A DNA stretch of 6,858 bases from an uncultured Butyricicoccus sp. Its GTDB lineage: Bacteria > Bacillota > Clostridia > Oscillospirales > Butyricicoccaceae. The notes below the pieces were generated by a model. The model saw only the letters and a list, made by a program, of their open reading frames with translations, was not told the origin of the DNA and did no database searches. Shown here in pieces: positions 1 through 6,720 of this stretch. Where the stretch lies: contig USLE01000068.1 in assembly GCA_900555465.1 (NCBI GenBank), positions 1-6,858 on the forward strand. Direction: 5' to 3'. Positions within the stretch are counted from its first letter, which is position 1; each line of letters opens with the position of its first letter. The position numbers were made by a program, and so were the translations under genes.

Positions 1-62
1 CGGCTATTAAATGCGCGCAGCGGCGCGAGAACTTTTTCGACAAGCTGAAGCAGGCTTCGTAA
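1..62 (+). CDS. 3' end of an unidentified gene (partial)
   Basis: The frame starting at position 3 is open from the left edge and reads AIKCAQRRENFFDKLKQAS before a TAA stop at 60-62. The other two + frames stop at 10 and 48. The charged, helical-looking tail and the intrinsic terminator right at the stop codon make a real C-terminus likely. Only about 19 residues are visible, with no recognisable motif, so I give no family or function. The last codons form the left arm of the terminator hairpin, so this gene probably ends its transcript here and is convergent with the minus-strand ATPase gene that ends at 93. Confidence 0.55.
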   Translation, partial: AIKCAQRRENFFDKLKQAS

Positions 63-77
63 AGAAGCCTGCTTTTT
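48..77 (+). terminator. Rho-independent terminator for the upstream + strand gene
   Basis: An 11-bp perfect stem pairs AAGCAGGCTTC (48-58) with GAAGCCTGCTT (64-74) around a 5-nt loop GTAAA. The T run covers 73-77, so the final stem bases are part of the U-tract. The stop codon TAA (60-62) of the upstream reading frame sits in the loop. On the minus strand the bases after the stem are CAGCTTG, not a T run, so the hairpin fits + strand termination best. It could still slow minus-strand transcripts coming from the convergent ATPase gene. Confidence 0.85.
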
Positions 78-92
78 GCATGGATATGGGGA

Positions 93-1295
93 TTACTTCT
101 CGTACTGCTCGGCCAGCTGCTGGCTGATGAACTGGCGCGCGGTGCGCGGCGAGCGCCCGTTGCGCCGCAGCGCGAACCGCTCCGCGAGCAGGTGCAGCTG
201 CTCGGCGGGGAGTGTCAGGCCGCTTTCCGCGGCGAGCTGGTCGACGATGTACAGATATTCGTCCTTGTCCGGCACGGAGAAGGTGATCTCGAGCCCGAAG
301 CGGTCGGACAGCGAGGTGACGGTCTCCAGACTGTCGCGCACGCGCACCTCGTCGCCCTCGCGGTCGGCAAAGGTCTCGCGGATCAGGTGGCGGCGGTTGC
401 TGGTCGCGTAGATGACCAGATTGGACGGCTTGCCGGCGAGCCCGCCCTCGATGAACGCCTTGAGCGCGGCAAAGTTGTCGTCCTCGCGGCTGAAGGAGAG
501 GTCGTCCAGGAACACGATGAAGCGGAAGGGCGAGCGCAGCGTTTCCGCGAAGATATTGGGGAAGCAGGTGATATGCCGCGGCGACATCTCGATGATCTTG
601 AGCCCGCGGTCGGCATATTCGTTGACAACCGCCTTGACGGTCGAGGATTTGCCCGTGCCCTTGTCGCCGTAGAGCAGGATGTTGTTCGCCTCGCGCCCGT
701 CGAGGAAGGCGAGCGTGTTTTTGAGGATCTGCTGCTTCTGGCGCTCGTAGCCGGGCAGCTCGCGCAGGCGGATGGCGTCCGGATGCACGATCGGGGCGAC
801 CGAGCCGTCGTCCTGCACGGCAAAGGCCGAGGACTGGGCGAAAAAGCCGTAGCCCTGCGCGCGGTAGAAGCTCGCGAGCGCCGCGCCGTCGCGGAAGGGA
901 AGCGCGCCCGCGGCCGGGAAATCGGGCAGGGAAAGCAGCGCCGGGGCGTTGTGCCGCCCGGCGGCAGCGGTTTTGAGCGCCGCACCGTCGAGCGAGAGCA
1001 GGGCGTTCAGCACCTCAAGATCGTGCGTGGCGGCATCCAGCAGGGCGGGCGCGGGGGCGGCGATCGTGTCGGTCAGCGTGTTGACATCGTAATGCACTGC
1101 GTCCAGCATCGCGCGAGCGGGGTCGCCGCAGGCAAACTGCGCCGCGCATAGCGCGCCGTAGCAGCCGGCGAACGGCGCAGGGCCCTGCTCGAGCGCGTCA
1201 AAGGTATCGAGATACGCGCCAACGAGCGGGTGGCGCTGCAGGCCGCGCAGCACGGAAAGCGCGCGCAGGCGCAGGGAAAGGGCGGAAAGCTCCAT
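93..1295 (-). CDS. DUF815-family AAA+ ATP-binding protein
   Basis: This is a 400-residue P-loop ATPase of the DUF815 family, common in Firmicutes and without an established cellular role. The N-terminal ~180 residues are an Ala/Leu-rich helical region. The AAA core follows: Walker A GDKGTGKS (210-217), Walker B FIVFLDDL (259-266), a sensor-1-like ATSN (297-300), an SDRFG arginine-finger-type motif (330-334) and a sensor-2-like GRSPRTARQF (380-389). All catalytic elements look intact. There is no signal peptide or membrane segment, so it should be cytoplasmic. The ATG at 1293-1295 is chosen because AAGGAG (minus strand, 1305-1310) lies about 9 nt upstream, and a good promoter lies further out. 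It is transcribed alone, divergent from the DUF3343 gene and convergent with the gene ending at 62. The family call is confident. The substrate is unknown; a protein-remodelling or nucleic-acid role would be a guess. Confidence 0.9.
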   Translation of the reverse strand: MELSALSLRLRALSVLRGLQRHPLVGAYLDTFDALEQGPAPFAGCYGALCAAQFACGDPARAMLDAVHYDVNTLTDTIAAPAPALLDAATHDLEVLNALLSLDGAALKTAAAGRHNAPALLSLPDFPAAGALPFRDGAALASFYRAQGYGFFAQSSAFAVQDDGSVAPIVHPDAIRLRELPGYERQKQQILKNTLAFLDGREANNILLYGDKGTGKSSTVKAVVNEYADRGLKIIEMSPRHITCFPNIFAETLRSPFRFIVFLDDLSFSREDDNFAALKAFIEGGLAGKPSNLVIYATSNRRHLIRETFADREGDEVRVRDSLETVTSLSDRFGLEITFSVPDKDEYLYIVDQLAAESGLTLPAEQLHLLAERFALRRNGRSPRTARQFISQQLAEQYEK

Positions 1296-1333
1296 ATTTG
1301 TTCACTCCTTGTGCAGGTTTGTTGTTCTGTTTC

Positions 1334-1362
1334 AGCATACCACACTTCGGCGGGCGTTGCAA
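1334..1362 (-). promoter_or_regulatory. Probable sigma-A promoter of the DUF815 ATPase gene
   Basis: Read on the minus strand, TTGCAA (1357-1362) is a -35 match and TATGCT (1334-1339) a -10 match, separated by exactly 17 bp. A TGG directly before the -10 gives an extended -10. The spacing to the RBS (1305-1310) and ATG (1295) leaves a leader of about 30 nt. The call rests on consensus matching only. The TTGCAA hexamer is self-complementary, but no fitting -10 lies at the right distance for it on the + strand. Confidence 0.65.
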
Positions 1363-1387
1363 CATAGGATGAGGATAGACTGACCTG

Positions 1388-1393
1388 AGGAGG
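1388..1393 (+). promoter_or_regulatory. Strong RBS that bears on the DUF3343 start
   Basis: AGGAGG is a perfect Shine-Dalgarno core. It lies 5 nt before the ATG at 1399 and 8 nt before a second, in-frame ATG at 1402. The 8-nt spacing is nearer the usual optimum, so translation may start at 1402 and drop the first Met. No convincing + strand promoter hexamer pair was found in the 103-nt gap upstream. Confidence 0.7.
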
Positions 1394-1398
1394 AGAGA

Positions 1399-1641
1399 AT
1401 GATGAGCCGTTATGCGCTTTTGATATGCCGCAGCCAGACCGAGGCGGTCGGCCTGCGGCGGCACCTGATGCAGATGGGCGTGCCGGGCGAGGTGACCCGC
1501 CCGCCGCGCCACGCGCGCACCGAATCCTGCGGTTGGGCGGTGCGGGTAGCTGCCGCGCAGGCGGACGCAGCGCTGCACCGTCTGCGCCAGCTGGGGCTTT
1601 CGCCCTGCCGCGTGCTGCCGGACGAGGGGGCGGGCGTATGA
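1399..1641 (+). CDS. DUF3343 family small protein (putative Se/S carrier-like)
   Basis: This is an 80-residue protein (79 if the second Met is used). The pattern matches DUF3343, which Pfam describes as putative Se/S carrier-like: an N-terminal strand RYALLICRS (4-12), a helix that would sense or bind a partner, a PP-containing turn, and a TESCGWAVRV segment with the family-type Cys-Gly at 44-45. A C-terminal helix and strand end in SPCRVLP. C44 is the candidate cysteine for carrying persulfide or selenide; C10 and C70 are also present. Its TGA shares ATGA (1638-1641) with the start of the desulfurase-like gene, so the two are almost surely co-translated and probably partners. Family placement comes from recognising this motif and the gene pairing, not from a search. 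The carrier role is a family-level hypothesis, not shown here. Confidence 0.8.
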   Translation: MMSRYALLICRSQTEAVGLRRHLMQMGVPGEVTRPPRHARTESCGWAVRVAAAQADAALHRLRQLGLSPCRVLPDEGAGV

Positions 1642-2765
1642 TCTATCTGGACAATGCCGCGACCACCCTGCACAAGCCGCGCGCAGTGGACGAGGCAGTG
1701 CGCCGCGCGATGCACGCGGCGGCGGGCTATGCGCGGGGCGGGTATGCGGCTGCCATGCGCGCGGGTGAGACTGTTTACGCCTGCCGGGAGCAGGCGGCGG
1801 CGCTGTTCGGCGTGCGCGACCCGGCGCGCGTGGTGTTCACGATGAACGCCACCCACGCGCTCAACTTGGCGATCCATGCGCTGGCGCAGCCGGGGATGCG
1901 CGTCGCGGTCAGCGGATACGAGCACAACGCGGTCATGCGGCCGCTCCTGCTGCGCGGGATCGACCCCATCGTGCTGGACACGCCGCTCTGGGACAGCGCG
2001 GCGATGGTGGAGGCGGCCGGACAGGCGCTCGCAGACGGCGCAGAGCTGTTTATCCTAAACCATGTGTCCAACGTGTTCGGCTTTGCCGCGCCCGTGGAGG
2101 AGATCGTGGCGTTGCTGGATGAAAAAGGCGTGCCGCTCATTCTGGATGCGTCGCAGTCCGCGGGGCTGATCGACATCGACGTGCGGCGGCACCCCTGCCT
2201 TGCGGCGGTGTGCATGCCCGGGCACAAGGCGCTCTACGGCCCGCAGGGCACGGGCATCCTGATCGCGCTGGACGACCGCATCGCCGCGCGCCCGCTGCTC
2301 GCGGGCGGCACGGGCAGCCGGTCGGAGGAGATGCGCCAGCCGGACTTCCTGCCGGATGCGCTCGAGAGCGGCACGCCCAACGTGCCCGGCATCGCGGGGC
2401 TGGCGGCGGGGATCGCGTTCGTGCGCGCGGTCGGCCCGGCGAATATTCTGGCGCACGAACGCAAACTCACGCGCGAATTTGCCCGCGCGCTCGCGGGTGA
2501 GAGCCGGATCACATGCTTTGCGCACCCGGCGCAGACCGGCGTGCTGTCGCTCACCGTGCGCGGCGCGGCGGTGGAGAACATCGCGGAGACGCTCGCGCGG
2601 CAGGGCGTTGCGGTGCGGGCCGGGCTGCACTGCGCGCCGCTCGCCCACCGCACCGCGGGCACCGAGGAGACCGGTACGGTGCGGTTTTCGCTCTCGTTTT
2701 ACTCGACTGCGCACCAGCTCGAGCACGCTGCGGCGCTCGTGCTGCAAACCGTAAAAAATCTGTGA
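1638..2765 (+). CDS. Aminotransferase class V / cysteine desulfurase-like protein
   Basis: This is a 375-residue PLP enzyme of the class V aminotransferase fold, closest in feel to the 'cysteine desulfurase family protein' group (TIGR01977-like). It starts MIYLDNAATT, typical of NifS/SufS relatives. Visible active-site elements are H96 in GYEHNAV, N145 in SNVFG, D170 and Q173 in DASQSAG, the PLP Schiff-base lysine K197 in PGHKALYGPQG, ESGTPN (243-248), and the catalytic-type cysteine C332 in AGLHCAPLAH. Together these predict release of sulfur (or selenium) from cysteine (or selenocysteine) through a Cys persulfide. The ATG at 1638 overlaps the DUF3343 stop by 4 nt and removes an upstream in-frame extension that lies over that gene. 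No iscU or sufU scaffold gene is adjacent, which argues against a plain Fe-S assembly operon. The substrate (Cys or Sec) cannot be told from sequence. Confidence 0.9.
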   Translation: MIYLDNAATTLHKPRAVDEAVRRAMHAAAGYARGGYAAAMRAGETVYACREQAAALFGVRDPARVVFTMNATHALNLAIHALAQPGMRVAVSGYEHNAVMRPLLLRGIDPIVLDTPLWDSAAMVEAAGQALADGAELFILNHVSNVFGFAAPVEEIVALLDEKGVPLILDASQSAGLIDIDVRRHPCLAAVCMPGHKALYGPQGTGILIALDDRIAARPLLAGGTGSRSEEMRQPDFLPDALESGTPNVPGIAGLAAGIAFVRAVGPANILAHERKLTREFARALAGESRITCFAHPAQTGVLSLTVRGAAVENIAETLARQGVAVRAGLHCAPLAHRTAGTEETGTVRFSLSFYSTAHQLEHAAALVLQTVKNL

Positions 2766-2803
2766 ATACCGGGACGAATTCGCTATACACCGCGGGGGAT
2801 TTG

Positions 2804-2815
2804 TGGTAGTATAAA
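2804..2815 (+). promoter_or_regulatory. Probable promoter -10 region of the cdaA operon
   Basis: TGGTAGTAT (2804-2812) reads as an extended -10 (TGn + TAGTAT), and TATAAA (2810-2815) overlaps it as an alternative -10. No good -35 hexamer lies 16-18 bp upstream, as expected if the extended -10 carries the promoter. It would give a leader of about 55-60 nt before cdaA. No clear terminator follows the desulfurase-like gene (stop 2765), so read-through from that unit is also possible. Confidence 0.5.
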
Positions 2816-2827
2816 TAAGGAAAAAAT

Positions 2828-2869
2828 CCTGTCTCCCCATTGCGCGGAAGGCAAAAACAGTAGGACAGG
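2828..2869 (+). promoter_or_regulatory. Leader inverted repeat that could mask the cdaA RBS
   Basis: CCTGTC (2828-2833) is complementary to GACAGG (2864-2869), with 30 nt between. Inside lies a smaller TTGC/GCAA pair (2840-2843 with 2851-2854, 7-nt loop). The right arm includes the AGG of the only Shine-Dalgarno-like sequence before the cdaA ATG (AGGTG, 2867-2871, 5 nt before 2877). Pairing would reduce ribosome access. It does not resemble the ydaO c-di-AMP riboswitch. Six base pairs closing a long loop is weak, so a regulatory role is only possible. Confidence 0.3.
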
Positions 2870-2876
2870 TGAATAT

Positions 2877-3776
2877 ATGGAAGCATTTCAAAATTTTTTG
2901 AGCCCAACTTTTGAGAATTTCGACCTGCTTAACTCCCTCCAGCGGAGCTTTGCGTCGCTGACAACGGCGGGGCCGATGGACGTTGTCGACATCCTGATCG
3001 TCGCGTATATCATCTATCGTGTGATGAAGCTGCTCAAGGATACGAGTGCGGCGCGGCTGGCCAAGGGCATTATTGTGCTGCTGCTCATCTGGCTGCTGGC
3101 CAGTATCGCATCGCTGACAACCATTTCTTTCATTTTGCAGATGGCAGTATATTATGCGCCTTTTGTGCTGGTGGTCATTTTCCAGCCCGAGCTGCGCCGT
3201 CTGCTCGAGCAGCTCGGCAAGGGCAACCTCAGCCGCCTGCTCGTACCTGCCAACGACCCGGACGCGATCGAGGCAGCCATCAACGCGACCGTGACTGCGT
3301 GCGCGGATATGTCCAGGACAAAAACCGGCGTGCTGATCGTGTTTGAACGCCGGGAACGGTTGGGCGAGATCGTGTCGACCGGCACGGTGGTGGACGCTGA
3401 CCCGTCTCCCGAGCTGCTCAAGAATATCTTTTTTAAAAACAGCCCGCTGCACGACGGCGCGCTGATCATGCGCGAGGGGCGGATTTACGCTGCGGGCTGC
3501 GTGCTGCCCCTGTCCGGCAGCCAGACGCTGTCGCGCGACCTCGGCACGCGCCACCGTGCGGCGGTTGGTATGAGCGAATCGGCGGACAGCGTGCTCGTTG
3601 TCGTATCCGAGGAGACCGGCGCGATCTCGGTCGCCATCGGCGGTATGCTCAAACGCCATCTTTCGCCCGAGGTGCTTAAAAAGGTGCTGGAATCCGAGCT
3701 GCTGGAGCCCGAAAAGCCGGATAAGCGCCGGATCTCGTCCCTTCGCAACATTTGGAAGGGGGGCGCAGGCAAGTGA
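2877..3776 (+). CDS. cdaA: Membrane diadenylate cyclase CdaA (c-di-AMP synthase)
   Basis: CdaA condenses two ATP into c-di-AMP, the second messenger for potassium, osmolyte and cell-wall homeostasis in Firmicutes. The 299-residue product has three hydrophobic helices at about 35-53, 63-80 and 83-103, then a coiled linker (FQPELRRLLEQLG) and a DAC (DisA_N) domain from about 120 to 270. The catalytic signatures are intact: DGA at 193-195 in LHDGALIM, GTRHR at 223-227, and SEETGAISVA (244-253). The length is slightly above that of B. subtilis CdaA because of a ~30-residue N-terminal segment before the first helix and a basic C-terminal tail. The ATG at 2877 has a weak SD (AGGTG). Its stop overlaps the cdaR start as GTGA (3773-3776), in keeping with the known CdaA-CdaR interaction. 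Confidence 0.96.
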   Translation: MEAFQNFLSPTFENFDLLNSLQRSFASLTTAGPMDVVDILIVAYIIYRVMKLLKDTSAARLAKGIIVLLLIWLLASIASLTTISFILQMAVYYAPFVLVVIFQPELRRLLEQLGKGNLSRLLVPANDPDAIEAAINATVTACADMSRTKTGVLIVFERRERLGEIVSTGTVVDADPSPELLKNIFFKNSPLHDGALIMREGRIYAAGCVLPLSGSQTLSRDLGTRHRAAVGMSESADSVLVVVSEETGAISVAIGGMLKRHLSPEVLKKVLESELLEPEKPDKRRISSLRNIWKGGAGK

Positions 3777-5134
3777 AACAGTTTATGAAAAAGCATGATG
3801 TGTGGCTGCGCCTGCTCTCGATCGTATTGGCGTTTTTCCTGTGGGTCATTGTGCGCGATGTGGCAAACCCGGACCGAAATACGACCATCCGGGACGTTGC
3901 AGTGACCATCACCGGCGAGGAGGAGCTGCAAAGCAATTACAACCTCTCGGTCATCGAATATACCGAGACCGTGGATGTACCCGTGCGCGGCCCGAACAAT
4001 GAGATCACAAATGCCTCGCTCAAGAGGCGGATCACAGCGACCGTGGATGTTTCCGGCATTACGGACGGCGCAGGCGAATACACCCTGCCTGTGCGCATTA
4101 CCACAGGCTCGTCCGATATCGAGGCGAGCAGCGTGACGGCGCGCGTGCTGGTGGACGAGGTGACGACCGAAACCGTGCCTGTCCGCGTGGACGCATCCGG
4201 TACGCCGGCTACCGGCTACCGCGCAGGCACGCCCGAGCCGACCACCACCAAGGAGCTTACGATCGAAGGCCCGGCTTCCGAGCTGGCGGAGGTCGCCTAT
4301 GCCTACGGCACGGTCGACGTGAGCGGCCGCAACTCGACCTTCACCAGCGAGTGCCAGATCAGCCTGTATAACGACGCGGGCGAGCCGATCACCGGTACGC
4401 ACGTCACCACCCAGACGGATACGGTCACGGTGCGCGCGCCGATCTACCCGGTCGAAAGCATCCCGCTGGCGGTCACCCTGACCGACGGCGACACGCTGAC
4501 CACCGATCAGGTCGACGTGGACATCAAACCGCGGAACATCAGCCTGCTGGGCGACCAGAATACGCTCGCGAGCCTGACCGAGATCAACCTCGGCACGATC
4601 GATCTGGATACCGTGCGTACGGGCGTGGCGATCGAGATGGAGATCCCGCTGCCCGACGGCGTGCGGCTGGATGCAGGCCAGCCCTCGACCGCGCAGGTGA
4701 CCATCACGGTCAAGGCGGAGGAGAACATCTCCACGCGCAGCGTACAGGTGACCAACTTTGTGCCGACCGACACGGCGCAGTCTGAAACGCCGTATTCGGT
4801 CGAGGTGCTGACCGATTCGGTCGAGATCGAGCTGCGCGGCAGCGCGAGCGCACTCGAGCAGGTCGACCTCAGCACCCTGTCCGTCGGCCTGACCTTTGAC
4901 TCGGTCTCGCTCGGCGAGGGCACGCATAAGGTTCGCGGCGTGATCGCGGCGACCGGCCTGCCGGCCGGCGTGACGCTGGTCGAGCAGGACGTCGAGGTCG
5001 AGATCCGCATCACAGGCGGCGAGGACACACCGGCCGACGGCGGCGCCGAAGAAAGCACGCCGCCGGACGATACCCAGCCGGATGACACCCCGCCGGAGGA
5101 CGCACAGCCGGAGGAAGGCGGGGCGGACGCATGA
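3773..5134 (+). CDS. cdaR: CdaR, YbbR-domain regulator of CdaA
   Basis: This is a 453-residue single-pass membrane protein. A basic N-terminus (VKQFMKKHDVWLR) precedes one hydrophobic helix (about 11-28, LSIVLAFFLWVIV). The rest is an extracytoplasmic beta-rich region that I divide into four YbbR-like repeats at about 38-130, 131-223, 224-314 and 315-414. Each has a VxVP/VxVR-type opening strand and a later 'I.G....L' segment. Residues 415-453 form an acidic, Pro/Thr-rich tail. In relatives CdaR binds CdaA and modulates c-di-AMP synthesis. I chose the GTG at 3773 because GTGA overlaps the cdaA stop by 4 nt and a G-rich SD-like stretch (GGAAGGGGGG, 3754-3763) lies 9 nt upstream. An ATG at 3785 (MKKHDVWLR) is a reasonable alternative and would also keep the membrane helix. 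The next gene overlaps the stop as ATGA. Confidence 0.93.
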   Translation: MKQFMKKHDVWLRLLSIVLAFFLWVIVRDVANPDRNTTIRDVAVTITGEEELQSNYNLSVIEYTETVDVPVRGPNNEITNASLKRRITATVDVSGITDGAGEYTLPVRITTGSSDIEASSVTARVLVDEVTTETVPVRVDASGTPATGYRAGTPEPTTTKELTIEGPASELAEVAYAYGTVDVSGRNSTFTSECQISLYNDAGEPITGTHVTTQTDTVTVRAPIYPVESIPLAVTLTDGDTLTTDQVDVDIKPRNISLLGDQNTLASLTEINLGTIDLDTVRTGVAIEMEIPLPDGVRLDAGQPSTAQVTITVKAEENISTRSVQVTNFVPTDTAQSETPYSVEVLTDSVEIELRGSASALEQVDLSTLSVGLTFDSVSLGEGTHKVRGVIAATGLPAGVTLVEQDVEVEIRITGGEDTPADGGAEESTPPDDTQPDDTPPEDAQPEEGGADA

Positions 5135-6720
5135 GCCTGACTGTCAGCAACATCCGGCTGCCGTTTGACGTGCCGGAGCAGGAGGCGCTCGCCGAGGCGC
5201 GGCGCCTGACCGGCCTGACATCGGATGAGGTACAGGCCGCGGTATGCCGCGTCAGCATCGACGCGCGGCGCGGCCGCATCTCCCGCGTATATTCGGTGCG
5301 GCTGGACGCACCAATCGACGAAAAGGCATTTGCAGAACACCTGCAAATGCCCTTCGTGCGTTATAAACCGGATGAAAAACCCGCTGTGCCGCGCGGGAAA
5401 AAGCGGCTGCCGCACCGGCCGGTGGTTGTGGGGCTCGGCCCTGCGGGGCTGTTCGCGGCGTATACGCTCGCGAAATACGGCTACGCGCCCATCGTCTTCG
5501 AGCGCGGCGGCGATCTGGATGCGCGCGACCGGGCGGTCGAGGCCTTTTGGGGCGGCGGCGCGCTCGACCCGGACTGCAACATCCAGTTCGGCGAGGGCGG
5601 CGCGGGCGCGTATTCGGACGGCAAGCTGACCACCCGCATCGGCGACCCGCTGTGCGACACCGTGCTCGAGACGCTTGCCGCGCACGGCGCGCCGGCGGAT
5701 ATCGTCAAAAAGGCCAAGCCCCATGTGGGGACGGACATCCTCAAAAACGTCGTGCGCGAGATGCGGCGCGACATTGTGAAAAACGGCGGCGAGGTGCGCT
5801 TCGGCACCGCGCTGACCGGGGTTTCGGTGCAGAACGGCGCGCTGTGCGCGGTCCGGACCGCGGACGGCGAGACCGCGTGCGAGCGCGCGGTGGTCGCGAT
5901 CGGCCACTCTGCGCGCGATACGTTTGCTGCCCTGCACCAAAACGGGGTATACTTTGAGCCAAAGGCGTTTTCGGTCGGCGTGCGCATCGAGCACCTGCAA
6001 AGCGAGCTCGACCGCGCGCTGTACGGCAAATACGCGGGGCACCCGCTGCTGCCGCCGGCGGAATACAACCTGTCCCGGCGGGAGGGCGGCCGCGCCTGCT
6101 ATTCGTTCTGCATGTGCCCGGGCGGCGTGGTCGTTGCGGCGCAGAGCGAGCAAAACACGGTCGTGACCAACGGCATGAGCTACCACGCGCGCGACGGCAA
6201 AAACGCCAACGCGGCGCTCGCGGTGTCGGTCGATCCAACGGACTTTGACGACGGCACGCCGTTCGGCGGCGTGGCGCTCCAGCGGCGCATCGAGCGCGCG
6301 GCCTTCGCGCAGACCGGCTCGTACCGCGCGCCCTGCCAGCGCGTGGGCGACTTCCTTGCAGGAAGGCCGAGCAGGCGCGCGGGCGCGGTGCAGTCCAGCT
6401 ATCCCATCGGGGTGGCATACGGCGAGGCGGCGGCGAGCCTGCCTGCCTTTGCGCAGGACATGCTGCGCGACAGCCTGCCGTACTTCGGCCGCAGGATCCG
6501 CGGCTTTGACGCGCCGGACGCGCTGCTGACCGGGCCGGAGACGCGCACGTCTTCGCCGGTGCGCATGACGCGCGGGGAGGATCTGTTCGGCCTTGGCTGC
6601 GCGGGGCTCATCCCCTGCGGCGAGGGCGCGGGCTACGCGGGCGGCATCATGTCCGCCGCGGTGGACGGCATCAAAGCGGCGTACCGCATCATGGAGGAAT
6701 ATGCGCCCATCTTGGAATAA
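5131..6720 (+). CDS. NAD(P)/FAD-dependent oxidoreductase, COG2509-type
   Basis: This 529-residue flavoprotein has no experimentally fixed role that I know of. The first ~90 residues form a small alpha/beta N-terminal domain (VSIDARRGRI, 41-50; RVYSVRLDAP, 52-61), as in this family. The FAD-binding Rossmann motif follows: VVVGLGPAGLFAAYTLA (98-114) with the ribose-binding acid E124 in VFERGG. Other signatures are NIQFGEGGAGAYSDGKLTTR (150-169), FCMCPGG (326-332), ETRTSSPVRM (470-479) and a C-terminal GEGAGYAGGIMSAAVDG (497-513), which normally closes the FAD site. No membrane helix or Fe-S cluster motif is obvious, so it is probably cytosolic. The ATG at 5131 shares ATGA with the cdaR stop, and GGAGGAAGG lies upstream (5109-5117), so it is translationally coupled to c-di-AMP genes. 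The substrate is unknown. I would not call it a geranylgeranyl reductase or thioredoxin reductase without a search. Confidence 0.9.
   Translation: MSLTVSNIRLPFDVPEQEALAEARRLTGLTSDEVQAAVCRVSIDARRGRISRVYSVRLDAPIDEKAFAEHLQMPFVRYKPDEKPAVPRGKKRLPHRPVVVGLGPAGLFAAYTLAKYGYAPIVFERGGDLDARDRAVEAFWGGGALDPDCNIQFGEGGAGAYSDGKLTTRIGDPLCDTVLETLAAHGAPADIVKKAKPHVGTDILKNVVREMRRDIVKNGGEVRFGTALTGVSVQNGALCAVRTADGETACERAVVAIGHSARDTFAALHQNGVYFEPKAFSVGVRIEHLQSELDRALYGKYAGHPLLPPAEYNLSRREGGRACYSFCMCPGGVVVAAQSEQNTVVTNGMSYHARDGKNANAALAVSVDPTDFDDGTPFGGVALQRRIERAAFAQTGSYRAPCQRVGDFLAGRPSRRAGAVQSSYPIGVAYGEAAASLPAFAQDMLRDSLPYFGRRIRGFDAPDALLTGPETRTSSPVRMTRGEDLFGLGCAGLIPCGEGAGYAGGIMSAAVDGIKAAYRIMEEYAPILE

Noticed and set aside
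192..1151. A 319-codon + strand open frame opposite the DUF815 gene
   Set aside because: It is antisense to an ATPase with complete Walker motifs, and its product is rich in Arg, Gly and Val without a domain.
1353..1381. Possible + strand promoter with -10 TAGACT before the DUF3343 gene
   Set aside because: No acceptable -35 lies 16-18 bp upstream, and the nearby TTGCAA fits much better as the minus-strand -35.
1425..1637. N-terminal extension of the desulfurase-like reading frame
   Set aside because: It lies entirely over the DUF3343 gene, its translation is Pro/Ala/Arg-rich, and the family start MIYLDNAATT coincides with the ATGA coupling at 1638.
2821..2876. A c-di-AMP (ydaO-type) riboswitch in the cdaA leader
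   Set aside because: The leader is too short and I do not see the conserved purine-rich riboswitch segments; only a 6-bp inverted repeat is present.
2055..3659. A 534-codon minus-strand open frame opposite the desulfurase-like gene and cdaA
   Set aside because: The composition is Arg/His/Gln-rich with no motif, it crosses the intergenic leader, and both + strand genes beneath it have intact catalytic motifs.
3485..4927. A 480-codon minus-strand open frame opposite cdaA and cdaR
   Set aside because: It is an antisense shadow of GC-rich coding sequence with an Arg/His/Asp-rich product and no recognisable family.
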